A stretch of 64,000 nucleotides of DNA from Bacillota bacterium (GTDB lineage Bacteria; Bacillota; Clostridia; Lachnospirales; Lachnospiraceae): assembly GCA_023392535.1 (NCBI GenBank), contig JAEVYY010000008.1, positions 1-64,000 on the forward strand, in the 5' to 3' direction. The notes below the pieces were generated by a model. It was not told the DNA's origin, did no database searches, and saw only the letters and a list, made by a program, of their open reading frames with translations. Made by a program: the position numbers and the translations under genes. How positions within the stretch are numbered: position 1 is the stretch's first letter; every line of letters starts with the position of its first letter. Positions 51,285-59,654 of this stretch are shown in pieces.

Positions 51285-51971
51285 TTATTCGGATGCAGTA
51301 TCATCCCAGGCATTTGTAAAAATACCAAGACCTTGATCCGTATACGGATGCTTAATGCTGTCCTTATAGACATCAAGTCCAGTGGTTACAATATCTGCTC
51401 CCGCAGCTGCGCAATCGACGATTTGTTTCGCCGAGCGGAGTGCCGCACATATAATCTCCGTTTTATGATAAAAGCCATAATTTTTGTATATGGTAACGAT
51501 ATTCTGAATATAGGCTTTGCAATCTTCTCCATTTGCCTCTTTCCATCCTAAGAACGGCGATACGAACAAAGAACCGTTTTTTGCCGGCCACATTGCCTGT
51601 GCTGGTGAAAATACTAATGTGACATTAGTACGGACCCCTTCTTTCTCTAGCTTTCTTGCTGCTTCAACACCTTCCTGTGTACAAGGAATCTTAATTACAA
51701 AATTTTTACAAAATGCAGCAATTTTTTTCCCTTCGTTAAAAATTTCATCTGGCTGATCCAAATGGGGATTGATTTCTACCGAAATTGGGAATTTTTCATA
51801 CCCTTCAATTCCTTCTTCTTTTACCCAATCTGCCAATTCTTTCATGACAGTCATAAATGGCTTTCCGCTGGCCATAATATGTCTTGGATTTGTTGTCACC
51901 CCATCAATTCCAAATGTATTGTATGCATATTTTATCTCTTCAATTTTTGCACTGTCTAAAAAATATTTCAT
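51285..51971 (-). CDS. sftT: Transaldolase-like enzyme, probable 6-deoxy-6-sulfofructose transaldolase
   Basis: A 228-residue (beta/alpha)8 enzyme of the small transaldolase (MipB/TalC) family. The Schiff-base Lys is Lys94 in FVIKIPCTQEG; GIDGVTTNPRHIMASG (21-36) is the N-terminal motif, with Arg-His in place of the usual Ser-Leu, which could reflect a sulfonated substrate. It should transfer the dihydroxyacetone unit of sulfofructose to glyceraldehyde-3-phosphate, giving fructose-6-phosphate and sulfolactaldehyde. It has a strong promoter and is the first gene of the transaldolase-reductase-isomerase group. Confidence 0.82.
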   Translation of the reverse strand: MKYFLDSAKIEEIKYAYNTFGIDGVTTNPRHIMASGKPFMTVMKELADWVKEEGIEGYEKFPISVEINPHLDQPDEIFNEGKKIAAFCKNFVIKIPCTQEGVEAARKLEKEGVRTNVTLVFSPAQAMWPAKNGSLFVSPFLGWKEANGEDCKAYIQNIVTIYKNYGFYHKTEIICAALRSAKQIVDCAAAGADIVTTGLDVYKDSIKHPYTDQGLGIFTNAWDDTASE

Positions 51972-52002
51972 TTTATTCTCCTTTAATATTTATTTAATTT
52001 AA

Positions 52003-52025
52003 TTTATTAACTAATTATTAATAAA
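52003..52025 (-). promoter_or_regulatory. AT-rich inverted repeat upstream of the transaldolase gene
   Basis: TTTATTAA-N7-TTAATAAA (52003-52025), between the promoter and the start codon; candidate operator, although AT-rich palindromes also arise by chance. Confidence 0.35.
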
Positions 52026-52056
52026 ATTTAGAGGTTTGTTGACCCCTTTTGTGAAT

Positions 52057-52085
52057 AGTATATAATCTTAGGCGAAATGTGTCAA
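52057..52085 (-). promoter_or_regulatory. Promoter of the transaldolase operon
   Basis: Minus-strand TTGACA (52080-52085), 17-bp spacer, TATACT (52057-52062), a near-consensus sigma-A promoter with a leader of about 80 nt. Confidence 0.85.
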
Positions 52086-52163
52086 TAAATCTATAATAAT
52101 TTTCTGTTTTTCGTTATTTTACTTAATTTTTAAAAGCATATTTTGGTATATATGTATAACCTA

Positions 52164-53504
52164 TTAATAATTACACACTTGAATTCCTAACATATTTCCA
52201 AGTATAGTCAGTTCTTCATTTACATTGCCATAAATCACTACAAAATGTGGTTCCCACCCATCCTTAACACTGTCGCTTATCATTTTTTTAGAATTATTTT
52301 CTGTTTTTACGACCACAGATGTCCCACAGAACTGTTTTTCTCTATCAAGAGCTTCACCCTTCGATAAAAAGAATCTGAACGTTCCATCCGGCTTACTACC
52401 GATACGAAAAATTGTGACATGTTCACAAGGTTTACACCCAAAATCCATGACAGGTCCTATTTTACGATTAGGATGTACCCCTACTTTAGGTCCTTCGCAT
52501 TCTTTTGCAAGTTCGCATGCTGCTGTTCCGCAATGCCAGAATGTAACTGTATTCTCATTTTCATCAAGAGAAACTGGATCCCCAAAAAACACTGCTTTCC
52601 CAGTCAGCTGCATTCCCATGTACATGGATAAAGCGCCATAAGCATCCGCCTCACAACTGGCTGCCACCCCCATGTCATTTAACATTGCAAGTACTGCACA
52701 TACCGGCGTCCCATAGGCAGTGAAGAAATCAGGCCAGCATCTAGAGGACAATGCAGCAATTTTGTTATTCTCTACATAATCTTTATATGCTTTATAAATC
52801 CTTGCAAAACCTTTCACATTTTCATCTGGAATATTCTGCAATCCATTCATTTTGCCGTTTGCTTCCTTTAAATAACTCTCACATTCTTCCTCTGTATAAG
52901 ACTTTGCAATATCTATCAGCTCTCTCGCCTCCACAGACTCCAATGTTACTCCAAAAGTGCTCAACATATCTAAATCTAACGCCCTTCCAAATCCAAAGCC
53001 CTGAGGCGTATGACCGATAGATGCCATCTTAATACCGCTCAATTTTTTCTTTAGTTTTGCCGCACTAATTACAGCTTGTAGTTTATCAATTACCGCTTTT
53101 TCCTTGGTGTCTCCGAAAACATATTCAAAATTGCCGCCGCGAAATGCCATTATCGCATTTCCAGCTGAAAAGGCTCCTGTCAATGAATTTAATCGTAATC
53201 TTCCCCCATCAATAACAGGTTCTCTAAGCGTCCATAGTAATACAGGACAGGAAAACCTTTTTAACACTTCACTTGCATATGCAGCATTAGCGAATGTGAC
53301 ATTCTGCAGAATAATTAATTCCGGATTTATAGTATCCAAATATTCTGTTAACGCATCCATAGATAATAACATCTGATCTGGAAAAACAGCATCCTGTGTT
53401 AGAGAAGAAATTAATTCTATCGTTTCCTCAAATTTTACCTTGGCACTTTCCAAGTGAAATGTCGGCACGCCAATCGGCACATAAGCCACCTGAAATTCAT
53501 TCAA
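52164..53504 (-). CDS. L-fucose/L-arabinose isomerase-family protein
   Basis: A 446-residue protein with the domain order of fucose/arabinose isomerase-like proteins: N-terminal Rossmann-like part (VAYVPIGVPTFHLE, PELIILQNVTFAN, PVLLWTLREP), middle part (SSRCWPDFFTAYG, CEADAYGALSMYM) and C-terminal beta part (TFWHCGTAACELA, FRIGSKPDGTFRFFLSKGEAL). Start is TTG after SD AAAGGTGG; the preceding in-frame codon is TAA. It probably isomerises an aldose to a ketose. In this cluster it may act on sulfoquinovose, its anomer or an accompanying sugar; the substrate is not known. Confidence 0.78.
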   Translation of the reverse strand: MNEFQVAYVPIGVPTFHLESAKVKFEETIELISSLTQDAVFPDQMLLSMDALTEYLDTINPELIILQNVTFANAAYASEVLKRFSCPVLLWTLREPVIDGGRLRLNSLTGAFSAGNAIMAFRGGNFEYVFGDTKEKAVIDKLQAVISAAKLKKKLSGIKMASIGHTPQGFGFGRALDLDMLSTFGVTLESVEARELIDIAKSYTEEECESYLKEANGKMNGLQNIPDENVKGFARIYKAYKDYVENNKIAALSSRCWPDFFTAYGTPVCAVLAMLNDMGVAASCEADAYGALSMYMGMQLTGKAVFFGDPVSLDENENTVTFWHCGTAACELAKECEGPKVGVHPNRKIGPVMDFGCKPCEHVTIFRIGSKPDGTFRFFLSKGEALDREKQFCGTSVVVKTENNSKKMISDSVKDGWEPHFVVIYGNVNEELTILGNMLGIQVCNY

Positions 53505-53530
53505 TTACATTACCACCTTTCTTAATAATC

Positions 53531-53559
53531 ATATTTGATTAATTATTTTAATCAAATAT
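53531..53559 (-). promoter_or_regulatory. 11-bp inverted repeat upstream of the isomerase-like gene
   Basis: ATATTTGATTA (53531-53541) and TAATCAAATAT (53549-53559), perfect arms separated by 7 bases, about 30 bases before the TTG start. A good candidate repressor site, possibly for the ROK regulator. Confidence 0.5.
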
Positions 53560-53650
53560 ATCATTAGCGTACCTAATTTACAATCCTATTTTTAAATTTT
53601 GTTAATTGTAGCTAGTTTTAAACATTATAAATTGTATATTTTTTCAGAAA

Positions 53651-53695
53651 AATAAGCAGTACTATCACCTTTTAGAGAAGATAGTACTGCTTATT
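53651..53695 (-). terminator. Terminator of the chemoreceptor-binding protein operon
   Basis: A 16-bp perfect stem (53651-53666 with 53680-53695, AATAAGCAGTACTATC and complement), 13-nt loop and T-rich tail on the minus strand. Confidence 0.88.
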
Positions 53696-53712
53696 ATCAG
53701 CATTTTTATATT

Positions 53713-55026
53713 TTATTGATTTGCTGCTGAAAGTTTATCGACAAAATCTTGCGTGCTTATTTCTTCTTTTACGAACGCCTCTAATAAACCTGGAAATGCT
53801 TCCACAACCGGCGTAGTGGCAAAGCTTCCAAAACTCTTTAATGTAAAACTTGCATTTTTACATTTTGAAATTATTTCAGACTGTAATGGATCTGTCAATT
53901 TAGAACTTTCTACGTTCAAACAAAAAGTGGAACCAGAAGCCTCTGCAAGTTCTGTAACATGATTCAGATTTGTAATATAATCAAAAAATGCTTCTATTCC
54001 AGCCTGTTTATCAGGATTTTCCTGTTTCGCCGCGCAGAGGAAAGCTTGTACATAATTAATGACAGCATCTCCATTTATACCATTATAACTTGGTCCTGAT
54101 GAAACCAATACATGATCATAAAATTCCTGCCCCGCATTATTTTTAATTCCCCCAAGTATCCAGGTACCATTCACATAAATTGCTGTTTCTTTCTTATAGA
54201 AATGTGTATTTACAGTTCCCGAATCTGCTCCTACGGAATCTGTTGGTGCATAAGAATATATTTTCTTGAGTATCTCAGCTGCTTCCTTATAATCCTCGCT
54301 TGTAATATCTTTTGACCACGCATCCGGCCCGGCCACACTTGCCAAAGCATAGCTAAACCAAAGCTGTGCTGTCCAAGCATTTCCGCCTGTCATGAAAGAG
54401 GTAGGATTTATGCCTATTGCCCTTACTTTATCACATGCTGCAAAGAATTCATCCCAGGAAGTTGGCAGTTCTGTAACACCTGCAGCATCTAATATTTCCT
54501 TATTGTACATAATTGGTATAATACCATCCTCATAAGGAATACAATAGGTTTTATCATCTGCTTTATATTCTTCTATTACCCCTTCATTAAATCTGGATGC
54601 TATTTCACTGTTAGAAAGATACTGTGTAAAGTCCATTAATTTTCCTGTTTCTGCATAATTTAGAACATCCGAATAATTTTTGACTGTAAAAATATCTGGA
54701 ACTTGCCCCGCCGAAATTTGCACCTTTAGCTTTGACTCATAAGTATCATAATCGGTCTGTTCGATTAAATTGATATGGTATTTACCCGCATATTCTTCAT
54801 TAAACCCATCTACCATACTTCCAAAATATTCTGCTTTACTATCCTTTCCAACCCATATACACTCAAAATCTAATGACACTTCTTTATCTGAAAAAATATC
54901 TGTTTCTTCTCCAACCGTCTTTTCTTCCAAAGCAGTATTAGTCTCTTCACTTTTTGATTCACATCCTGTTAAAATAATTCCACATATAACACAAAGAAAT
55001 GCGATAATTCTTATTGTTTTTCTCAT
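53713..55026 (-). CDS. Extracellular sugar-binding lipoprotein (family 1), without adjacent permeases
   Basis: A 437-residue binding lipoprotein of the SBP_bac_1 family. Lipobox ILTGCE with Cys22; the mature domain has FGSMVDGFNEEYAGKYHINL, YDTYESKLKVQISAGQVPDIF and ATTPVVEAFPGLLEAF. No ABC permease or ATPase is adjacent; instead it follows a methyl-accepting chemotaxis protein by 41 bp. It probably presents a ligand to that receptor, or works with a transporter elsewhere. It has the hairpin-AGATAGGAG RBS. Located just upstream of the sulfoquinovose genes. Confidence 0.92.
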   Translation of the reverse strand: MRKTIRIIAFLCVICGIILTGCESKSEETNTALEEKTVGEETDIFSDKEVSLDFECIWVGKDSKAEYFGSMVDGFNEEYAGKYHINLIEQTDYDTYESKLKVQISAGQVPDIFTVKNYSDVLNYAETGKLMDFTQYLSNSEIASRFNEGVIEEYKADDKTYCIPYEDGIIPIMYNKEILDAAGVTELPTSWDEFFAACDKVRAIGINPTSFMTGGNAWTAQLWFSYALASVAGPDAWSKDITSEDYKEAAEILKKIYSYAPTDSVGADSGTVNTHFYKKETAIYVNGTWILGGIKNNAGQEFYDHVLVSSGPSYNGINGDAVINYVQAFLCAAKQENPDKQAGIEAFFDYITNLNHVTELAEASGSTFCLNVESSKLTDPLQSEIISKCKNASFTLKSFGSFATTPVVEAFPGLLEAFVKEEISTQDFVDKLSAANQ

Positions 55027-55053
55027 TTTTGCTCCTATCTGCGACTTTATTCG
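55027..55053 (-). promoter_or_regulatory. Hairpin abutting AGATAGGAG RBS of the binding-protein gene
   Basis: Minus-strand GCGA-ATAAAG-TCGC is directly followed by AGATAGGAG, CAAAA and ATG, within the 41-bp gap after the chemoreceptor gene. Third example of this layout. Confidence 0.5.
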
Positions 55054-55067
55054 CGTTAAAAATACAA

Positions 55068-56843
55068 TTAATCTTCTGCTAATTTAAAATCTTTTATAGA
55101 ATAATTAATTTTTTGGGCCATAGATTTTACTTCATCACTTTCGATCGCAATAGCATCCATCGTTGCCGCTACTTCCTGTGAAGAGGCACTTGTTTGTTCT
55201 GTTGCTGCAGCATTTTGACTTGCGATGTCTGTCAAGTTTTTCATAAGTTTCACGACACTATCACAATCTATGTTCAGAGTTTTAATAATATCCGAAAGAC
55301 TATTGATGCTGCCATTTATCTCGTCCAGACTTTTTATAATCATCTCAAATTTTTCACTTGTATCCGCAACTCCATGTGACTGTGCAAGCATGGCTTCTTT
55401 CACAATATCACTCTGTTGATTTGCCTTCGTCACATTTTCCTGTAAATTTTCTATCATTGTGTTTATTTCTCTTACACTACCACTTGATTCTTCCGATAAT
55501 TTTCGTATTTCTTCCGCCACAACTGCAAATCCTTTTCCCTGCTCTCCTGCACGAGCGGCTTCTATGGAAGCATTCAATGATAACAAATTAGTCTGCGAGG
55601 CAATTCCATCAATGATACCTGAGGCCCTGCCTATTTTATCCGTACTGTTACTGATCATTTCTATATTTGTAAAAATATAATTGATTGCCTGCTCACTTGC
55701 AGTAGAAGCATCTTGAAGTTTGCCAATTACCTGCTGTCCTTCTTCACTGACAGATTGAATCGTGCTGCTGGAAGTAGATAGTATCTTTGATATTTCATTA
55801 TTTTTATCAATAACATCCTTTAATTCATTGAGCTTTTCCGATGTCTGATTAATGCCCATTGTCTGCTCTGTTGTATTAGACGCAATTTCTGTGATAGCAT
55901 GAGAAACCTCATCCATTGCCATAGATATTCGTGAGATTCGTTGGCTCATGTTTTCAGCAGAAGTATCTAAATTCCCTGATGTGTGATTCAGTTCACCCAC
56001 AATTTTTATCAGCACATTCTGTAATTCATTAGATACGATTCCCAATTGCCCAATTTCATCTTTTCCATCAATTACAATCTCCTGGGCCGTAAGATCTTTT
56101 TCTGAAACCTTCATGATTCTTTGCATTACTATTTTTATCCTATTTACAACCATCTTTCTGGCGTAAAAGGATGCAAATACCGTGACTCCTGCAATAATAA
56201 TCAGTCCAATGATCATCCATATCTTCAAAAAACGTACATTTCGATCAATGTTTTCTTGTGATTTTGCAATTTGGTCATTTGCTGTATTCACATAGCTCTG
56301 CACTCTTTCTTCAAGTGCATTGGACAACTCAATAAATTTATTACAACTTTCTGCCACCTTATCTGTTGTCGAAGTTGAAGTAATGGTAAACATAAAGCTT
56401 CGTCCTGCATCGTACATTTTGGCATATCCACGTAATAGGTCATCATATTCAGAAGATTTATCAGGATACAGGATACGCATATTTTCCAACTGTGCTTTAA
56501 AATCTTCATCTGCAGAATCCAGCGACTGGAATACATTCAAATCCATTGTAACTGCTGCCTCCGGAAATAATTTTTGTACATTTAAGAGATCCTTTTCCAT
56601 TGCAACCGAAATATTAATCGCTTTCATACTTTCTTCCTTCATTTGTACTACCGCTTCTTTCGTTACTTGCAATTTCAAATAATTATAGCCTGCATAAATT
56701 AGAAAAAATATAAATATAGCTATAATTGGAAATAGTACCTTGACTTGAATAGACTGAATGGGATTAATTTTATCTTTTAAATCTATTCTTTGTTTTGATT
56801 TTGTCTTTTTCCCCTTGAACCGATACCCTTTTAATCTTTCCAT
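55068..56843 (-). CDS. Methyl-accepting chemotaxis protein
   Basis: A 591-residue chemoreceptor: Lys/Arg-rich N-terminus, TM1 about 33-53 (VLFPIIAIFIFFLIYAGY), a four-helix-bundle-type extracellular domain (55-205), TM2 about 208-228, HAMP about 230-283, and a signalling domain (300-591) with the conserved hairpin tip IASQTNLLSLNASIEAARAG and AVVAEEIRKLSEESS. It forms an operon with the binding lipoprotein that follows. Binding-protein-mediated chemotaxis toward a sugar, possibly sulfoquinovose given the adjacent cluster, is inferred. Confidence 0.95.
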   Translation of the reverse strand: MERLKGYRFKGKKTKSKQRIDLKDKINPIQSIQVKVLFPIIAIFIFFLIYAGYNYLKLQVTKEAVVQMKEESMKAINISVAMEKDLLNVQKLFPEAAVTMDLNVFQSLDSADEDFKAQLENMRILYPDKSSEYDDLLRGYAKMYDAGRSFMFTITSTSTTDKVAESCNKFIELSNALEERVQSYVNTANDQIAKSQENIDRNVRFLKIWMIIGLIIIAGVTVFASFYARKMVVNRIKIVMQRIMKVSEKDLTAQEIVIDGKDEIGQLGIVSNELQNVLIKIVGELNHTSGNLDTSAENMSQRISRISMAMDEVSHAITEIASNTTEQTMGINQTSEKLNELKDVIDKNNEISKILSTSSSTIQSVSEEGQQVIGKLQDASTASEQAINYIFTNIEMISNSTDKIGRASGIIDGIASQTNLLSLNASIEAARAGEQGKGFAVVAEEIRKLSEESSGSVREINTMIENLQENVTKANQQSDIVKEAMLAQSHGVADTSEKFEMIIKSLDEINGSINSLSDIIKTLNIDCDSVVKLMKNLTDIASQNAAATEQTSASSQEVAATMDAIAIESDEVKSMAQKINYSIKDFKLAED

Positions 56844-56891
56844 TCCATATTCTCCCTTTTAATTAATTAAATTTATTAATATAATATCAAA

Positions 56892-56922
56892 TATAAAATG
56901 GAGATGCAATATGCATCTCCAT
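56892..56922 (-). terminator. Terminator after ilvE
   Basis: An 11-bp perfect stem (ATGGAGATGCA, 56898-56908 with 56912-56922), 3-nt loop, followed by TTTTATATTT on the minus strand. It lies about 60 bases after the ilvE stop. Confidence 0.85.
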
Positions 56923-56985
56923 CTAATTCTAAAAAGTTATATTCTCTCACATTTCTTTTATTACTGATCTAAAAAAATGACATAT

Positions 56986-58056
56986 TTATTTCACTTCTAC
57001 AGACCATCCAGCAGGACCTTCTATCTTTCCTAGCTGGATATTTGTAATCGTATCGTATAGTTTTTGACTTAGTTCTCCAATACCACCATCTTTAATTTGA
57101 ACATCAACTTCACCTTCTCTTAAATTACCAACAGGTGAGATAACAGCTGCCGTACCAGTTCCCCATACTTCTTCAAGCGATCCATCCTTTGCTGCATCAA
57201 ATAATTCCTTTGCAGAAATTTTTCGCTCTTCGACTTTTAATCCCCATGATTTACATAAGTCTATACAACTTTGTCTTGTAACTCCTGGTAATATTGATCC
57301 ATTCAACTTAGGAGTCACTACAGTTCCTTTAATTTTAAAGAAAATGTTCATAGCCCCGACTTCTTCAATATATTTTCTTTCTACACCATCCAGCCATAAA
57401 ACTTGTGAGTATCCTGCCTCATGAGCTTTTACTTGAGCTTTTAGACTTGCCACATAATTGGCACCCGCTTTTGCTTCTCCGAGTCCGCCTCTTACAGCCC
57501 TGACATATTCATCTTCAATCCAAATTTTAACTGGATTGAGTCCTTCCGGATAATAGGCTCCCACCGGTGATAATATAATTATAAATTTATAAGTATTAGA
57601 TGGTCTTACACCAAGAAACGGATCTGTAGCGATTATAAATGGCCTGATATAAAGAGAAGTTCCTTCTTTCGTAGGTATCCAATTACTATCTATTTTTACA
57701 ATCTCTTTAATTGCCTGTAAAAAATCATCTTCAGGAATCTCTGGAATACAGATTCTCTTATTTGTATTATTTGCCCTTTGAATATTCTTATCAGGACGGA
57801 ATAGCAAAATTCTACCCTCTTCCGCTTTGTATGCCTTCATACCTTCGAACATTTCTTGGCCATAATGAAATACCATAGCCGACGGATCTAATTGTATTGG
57901 TTGATAAGGAATGATACGAGGGTCAATCCACCCTTTCCCTTCTTCATAATCCATTACAAACATATGATCTGTAAAAATCGTCCCAAATGTCAATGGATTT
58001 TCAGCTTCCGGTAATGGCTTTGGATTTGTATTTTTTTCAAATGTAATATGTAACAT
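56986..58056 (-). CDS. ilvE: Branched-chain amino-acid aminotransferase
   Basis: A 356-residue PLP enzyme of fold class IV that interconverts Leu/Ile/Val and their 2-oxo acids with 2-oxoglutarate. Motifs: FHYGQEMFEGMKAYK (about 64-78), RPFIIATDPFLGV, GGLGEAKAGANYVASL (about 191-206; Lys of the AKAG segment binds PLP), and EVWGTGTAAVISPVG (about 294-308). Length fits the bacterial/eukaryotic type II BCAT (about 350). SD AAGGAG. Monocistronic, with an unusual 60-nt inverted repeat in the leader. Confidence 0.96.
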   Translation of the reverse strand: MLHITFEKNTNPKPLPEAENPLTFGTIFTDHMFVMDYEEGKGWIDPRIIPYQPIQLDPSAMVFHYGQEMFEGMKAYKAEEGRILLFRPDKNIQRANNTNKRICIPEIPEDDFLQAIKEIVKIDSNWIPTKEGTSLYIRPFIIATDPFLGVRPSNTYKFIIILSPVGAYYPEGLNPVKIWIEDEYVRAVRGGLGEAKAGANYVASLKAQVKAHEAGYSQVLWLDGVERKYIEEVGAMNIFFKIKGTVVTPKLNGSILPGVTRQSCIDLCKSWGLKVEERKISAKELFDAAKDGSLEEVWGTGTAAVISPVGNLREGEVDVQIKDGGIGELSQKLYDTITNIQLGKIEGPAGWSVEVK

Positions 58057-58097
58057 AATTATCCCTGCTCCTTGTGATGCGCTCTGATAAACTCGTT

Positions 58098-58157
58098 AAC
58101 TTATCGGGTAAAATCAAATGTCTACTTCGTAGCCGCTTGATTTTCTTCCGATAAGTT
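58098..58157 (-). promoter_or_regulatory. 60-nt inverted repeat in the ilvE leader
   Basis: Outer arms AACTTATCGG (58098-58107) and complement (58148-58157), inner arms AAAATCAA/TTGATTTT, and an innermost CTAC-GAA-GTAG hairpin. It starts almost at the predicted transcription start. No T-box motif (TGGNACCGCG) is present. Possible leader RNA stabiliser or operator. Confidence 0.55.
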
Positions 58158-58159
58158 AC

Positions 58160-58188
58160 ATTATTATACTTTTGTGTGTTAAAGTCAA
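58160..58188 (-). promoter_or_regulatory. ilvE promoter
   Basis: Minus-strand TTGACT (58183-58188) with AATAAT at 17 bp (58160-58165) or overlapping TATAAT at 14 bp (58163-58168). Confidence 0.55.
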
Positions 58189-58240
58189 GGTGTATGGCGA
58201 AAAAAAAAATCCGCTTTTTCCTTTGAAATAAACACGTAAT

Positions 58241-58732
58241 TTATCTTGTTTTCTGATATTTAACAAATTGATATTCTAAGTCAAAATACGTCTGCTCCTC
58301 ACTGTCCGCTGTTACTTTCCAGTCTGAGAGTTCATCCAGATTCGGGAAATAGGTGTCTGCATCATACGCATGGTCTATTCTTGTAATATGAACGGTGTCG
58401 CAATATGGCAGCATCTGTTTGTAAACACTCTCACCACCGATAATAAAGATATCTTCGCTTTTATAATTTCCAAGTAACTCCAGAAGTACTTTCATCGAAT
58501 GTACTACCGTGGCGCCTTTTACTTTTAAGTTTCGATCGGTGGATAAAATGATATTTACTCTGCCATGAAGCGGAAGCCCACCCGGAAGTGTAGCCAATGT
58601 CTTTCTTCCAAATACGACGATTTTTCCTGCTGTTTCTTGTCTGATGTGTTTTTGGTCATTGGGTATAAGAACCAACAATTCACTTTTATTGCCAATCGCC
58701 CAGTTTTTATCTACCGCTACAATTATATTCAT
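58241..58732 (-). CDS. folA: Dihydrofolate reductase
   Basis: A 163-residue NADPH-dependent enzyme that regenerates tetrahydrofolate. MNIIVAVDKNWAIGNKSELLVLIPNDQKHIRQET carries the N-terminal strand and catalytic loop (split here for brevity: AVDKNWAIG then LVLIPNDQ); VVFGRKTLATLP is the NADPH-binding GRxT motif; IFIIGGESVYKQML is the C-terminal GG motif. It follows thyA by 21 bp, the usual pairing, since thymidylate synthase consumes the methylene-THF cofactor and yields DHF. Confidence 0.95.
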   Translation of the reverse strand: MNIIVAVDKNWAIGNKSELLVLIPNDQKHIRQETAGKIVVFGRKTLATLPGGLPLHGRVNIILSTDRNLKVKGATVVHSMKVLLELLGNYKSEDIFIIGGESVYKQMLPYCDTVHITRIDHAYDADTYFPNLDELSDWKVTADSEEQTYFDLEYQFVKYQKTR

Positions 58733-58753
58733 AAATGGAACTCTCCTTCTTTT

Positions 58754-59602
58754 TTAGATAGCAATAGGAATACCTATGATTTGAGGTCCTGTCACATAAT
58801 TATCCACTTTGACATCCTCTCTGGTAAATTGATAAAAATCTTTGACATCAGGATTTAGCCAAAATTTAGGAGCTGGATACGTAGGCCTTTGTATCAATTC
58901 CTCTATAATTGAAACATGTCTGTCATATATATGAGCATCTGCAATTACATGTACAAATTCTCCGACATTCATGTCACAAACTTGCGCTATCATATGAACA
59001 AGCACAGCATATTGAACAACATTCCAATTGTTCGCCGCCAAGATATCTTGTGAACGTTGATTCAATATTGCATTTAATGTTAATTTATCCTCACCTTTTT
59101 TTTGTGTGACATTGAATGTCACACTATATGCACATGGATAAAGCTTCATCTCATACAGATCCTGATGTACATAAATATTTGTCATAATTCTTCGGCTAAA
59201 GGGATTATTTTTTAAATCATAGAGAACTCTGTCGATTTGATCCATCATACCTTCTTTATAATGATGTTTCACTCCCATCTGATATCCATAGGCTTTCCCT
59301 ATCGTTCCCTCTTCATCTGCCCAGCTATCCCAAATATGACTGTGCAAGTCATTAATATTATTAGATTTTTTCTGCCAAATCCAAAGCAACTCATCTGTTG
59401 CGCTCTTTAATGCGGTCTTCCTTAATGTTAACAAAGGAAATTCTTTAGACAAATCATACCTGTTGACCACACCAAACTGTTTTATGGTATAAGCAGGTTT
59501 GCCATCCTCCCAATGTGGTCTGACCTTTTCACCTTCTGTGCTGGTTCCATTATGCAAAATATCCTGACACATGTTAATAAATATATTATCTGCTAAGCTC
59601 AT
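58754..59602 (-). CDS. thyA: Thymidylate synthase (ThyA type)
   Basis: A 282-residue enzyme making dTMP from dUMP and methylene-THF. The nucleophilic Cys is in KLYPCAYSVTFNV (about 165), followed by LNQRSQDILAANNWNVVQYA (dUMP and folate contacts) and HVIADAHIYDRHV. The frame continues 80 codons upstream into the metallo-hydrolase gene; ATG at 59602 (MSLADNIF) with SD AAAGG is the real start, because the extension has no similarity and overlaps a conserved gene. A hairpin (59627-59645) lies upstream. Confidence 0.96.
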   Translation of the reverse strand: MSLADNIFINMCQDILHNGTSTEGEKVRPHWEDGKPAYTIKQFGVVNRYDLSKEFPLLTLRKTALKSATDELLWIWQKKSNNINDLHSHIWDSWADEEGTIGKAYGYQMGVKHHYKEGMMDQIDRVLYDLKNNPFSRRIMTNIYVHQDLYEMKLYPCAYSVTFNVTQKKGEDKLTLNAILNQRSQDILAANNWNVVQYAVLVHMIAQVCDMNVGEFVHVIADAHIYDRHVSIIEELIQRPTYPAPKFWLNPDVKDFYQFTREDVKVDNYVTGPQIIGIPIAI

Positions 59603-59626
59603 TACCTTTATCTGCCTTTCTTTTCT

Positions 59627-59645
59627 ATTCCGTTTGAAGCGGAAT
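59627..59645. other. Hairpin between metallo-hydrolase and thyA
   Basis: ATTCCG-N7-CGGAAT; the T-tract follows on the plus strand only, so as a terminator it would face the plus direction. On the minus strand it lies between two genes of one likely transcript. Confidence 0.45.
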
Positions 59646-59654
59646 TTTTGTGTC

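Noticed and set aside
58057..58190. T-box leader for ilvE
   Set aside because: No TGGNACCGCG-type T-box sequence and no terminator/antiterminator pair; only a nested hairpin.
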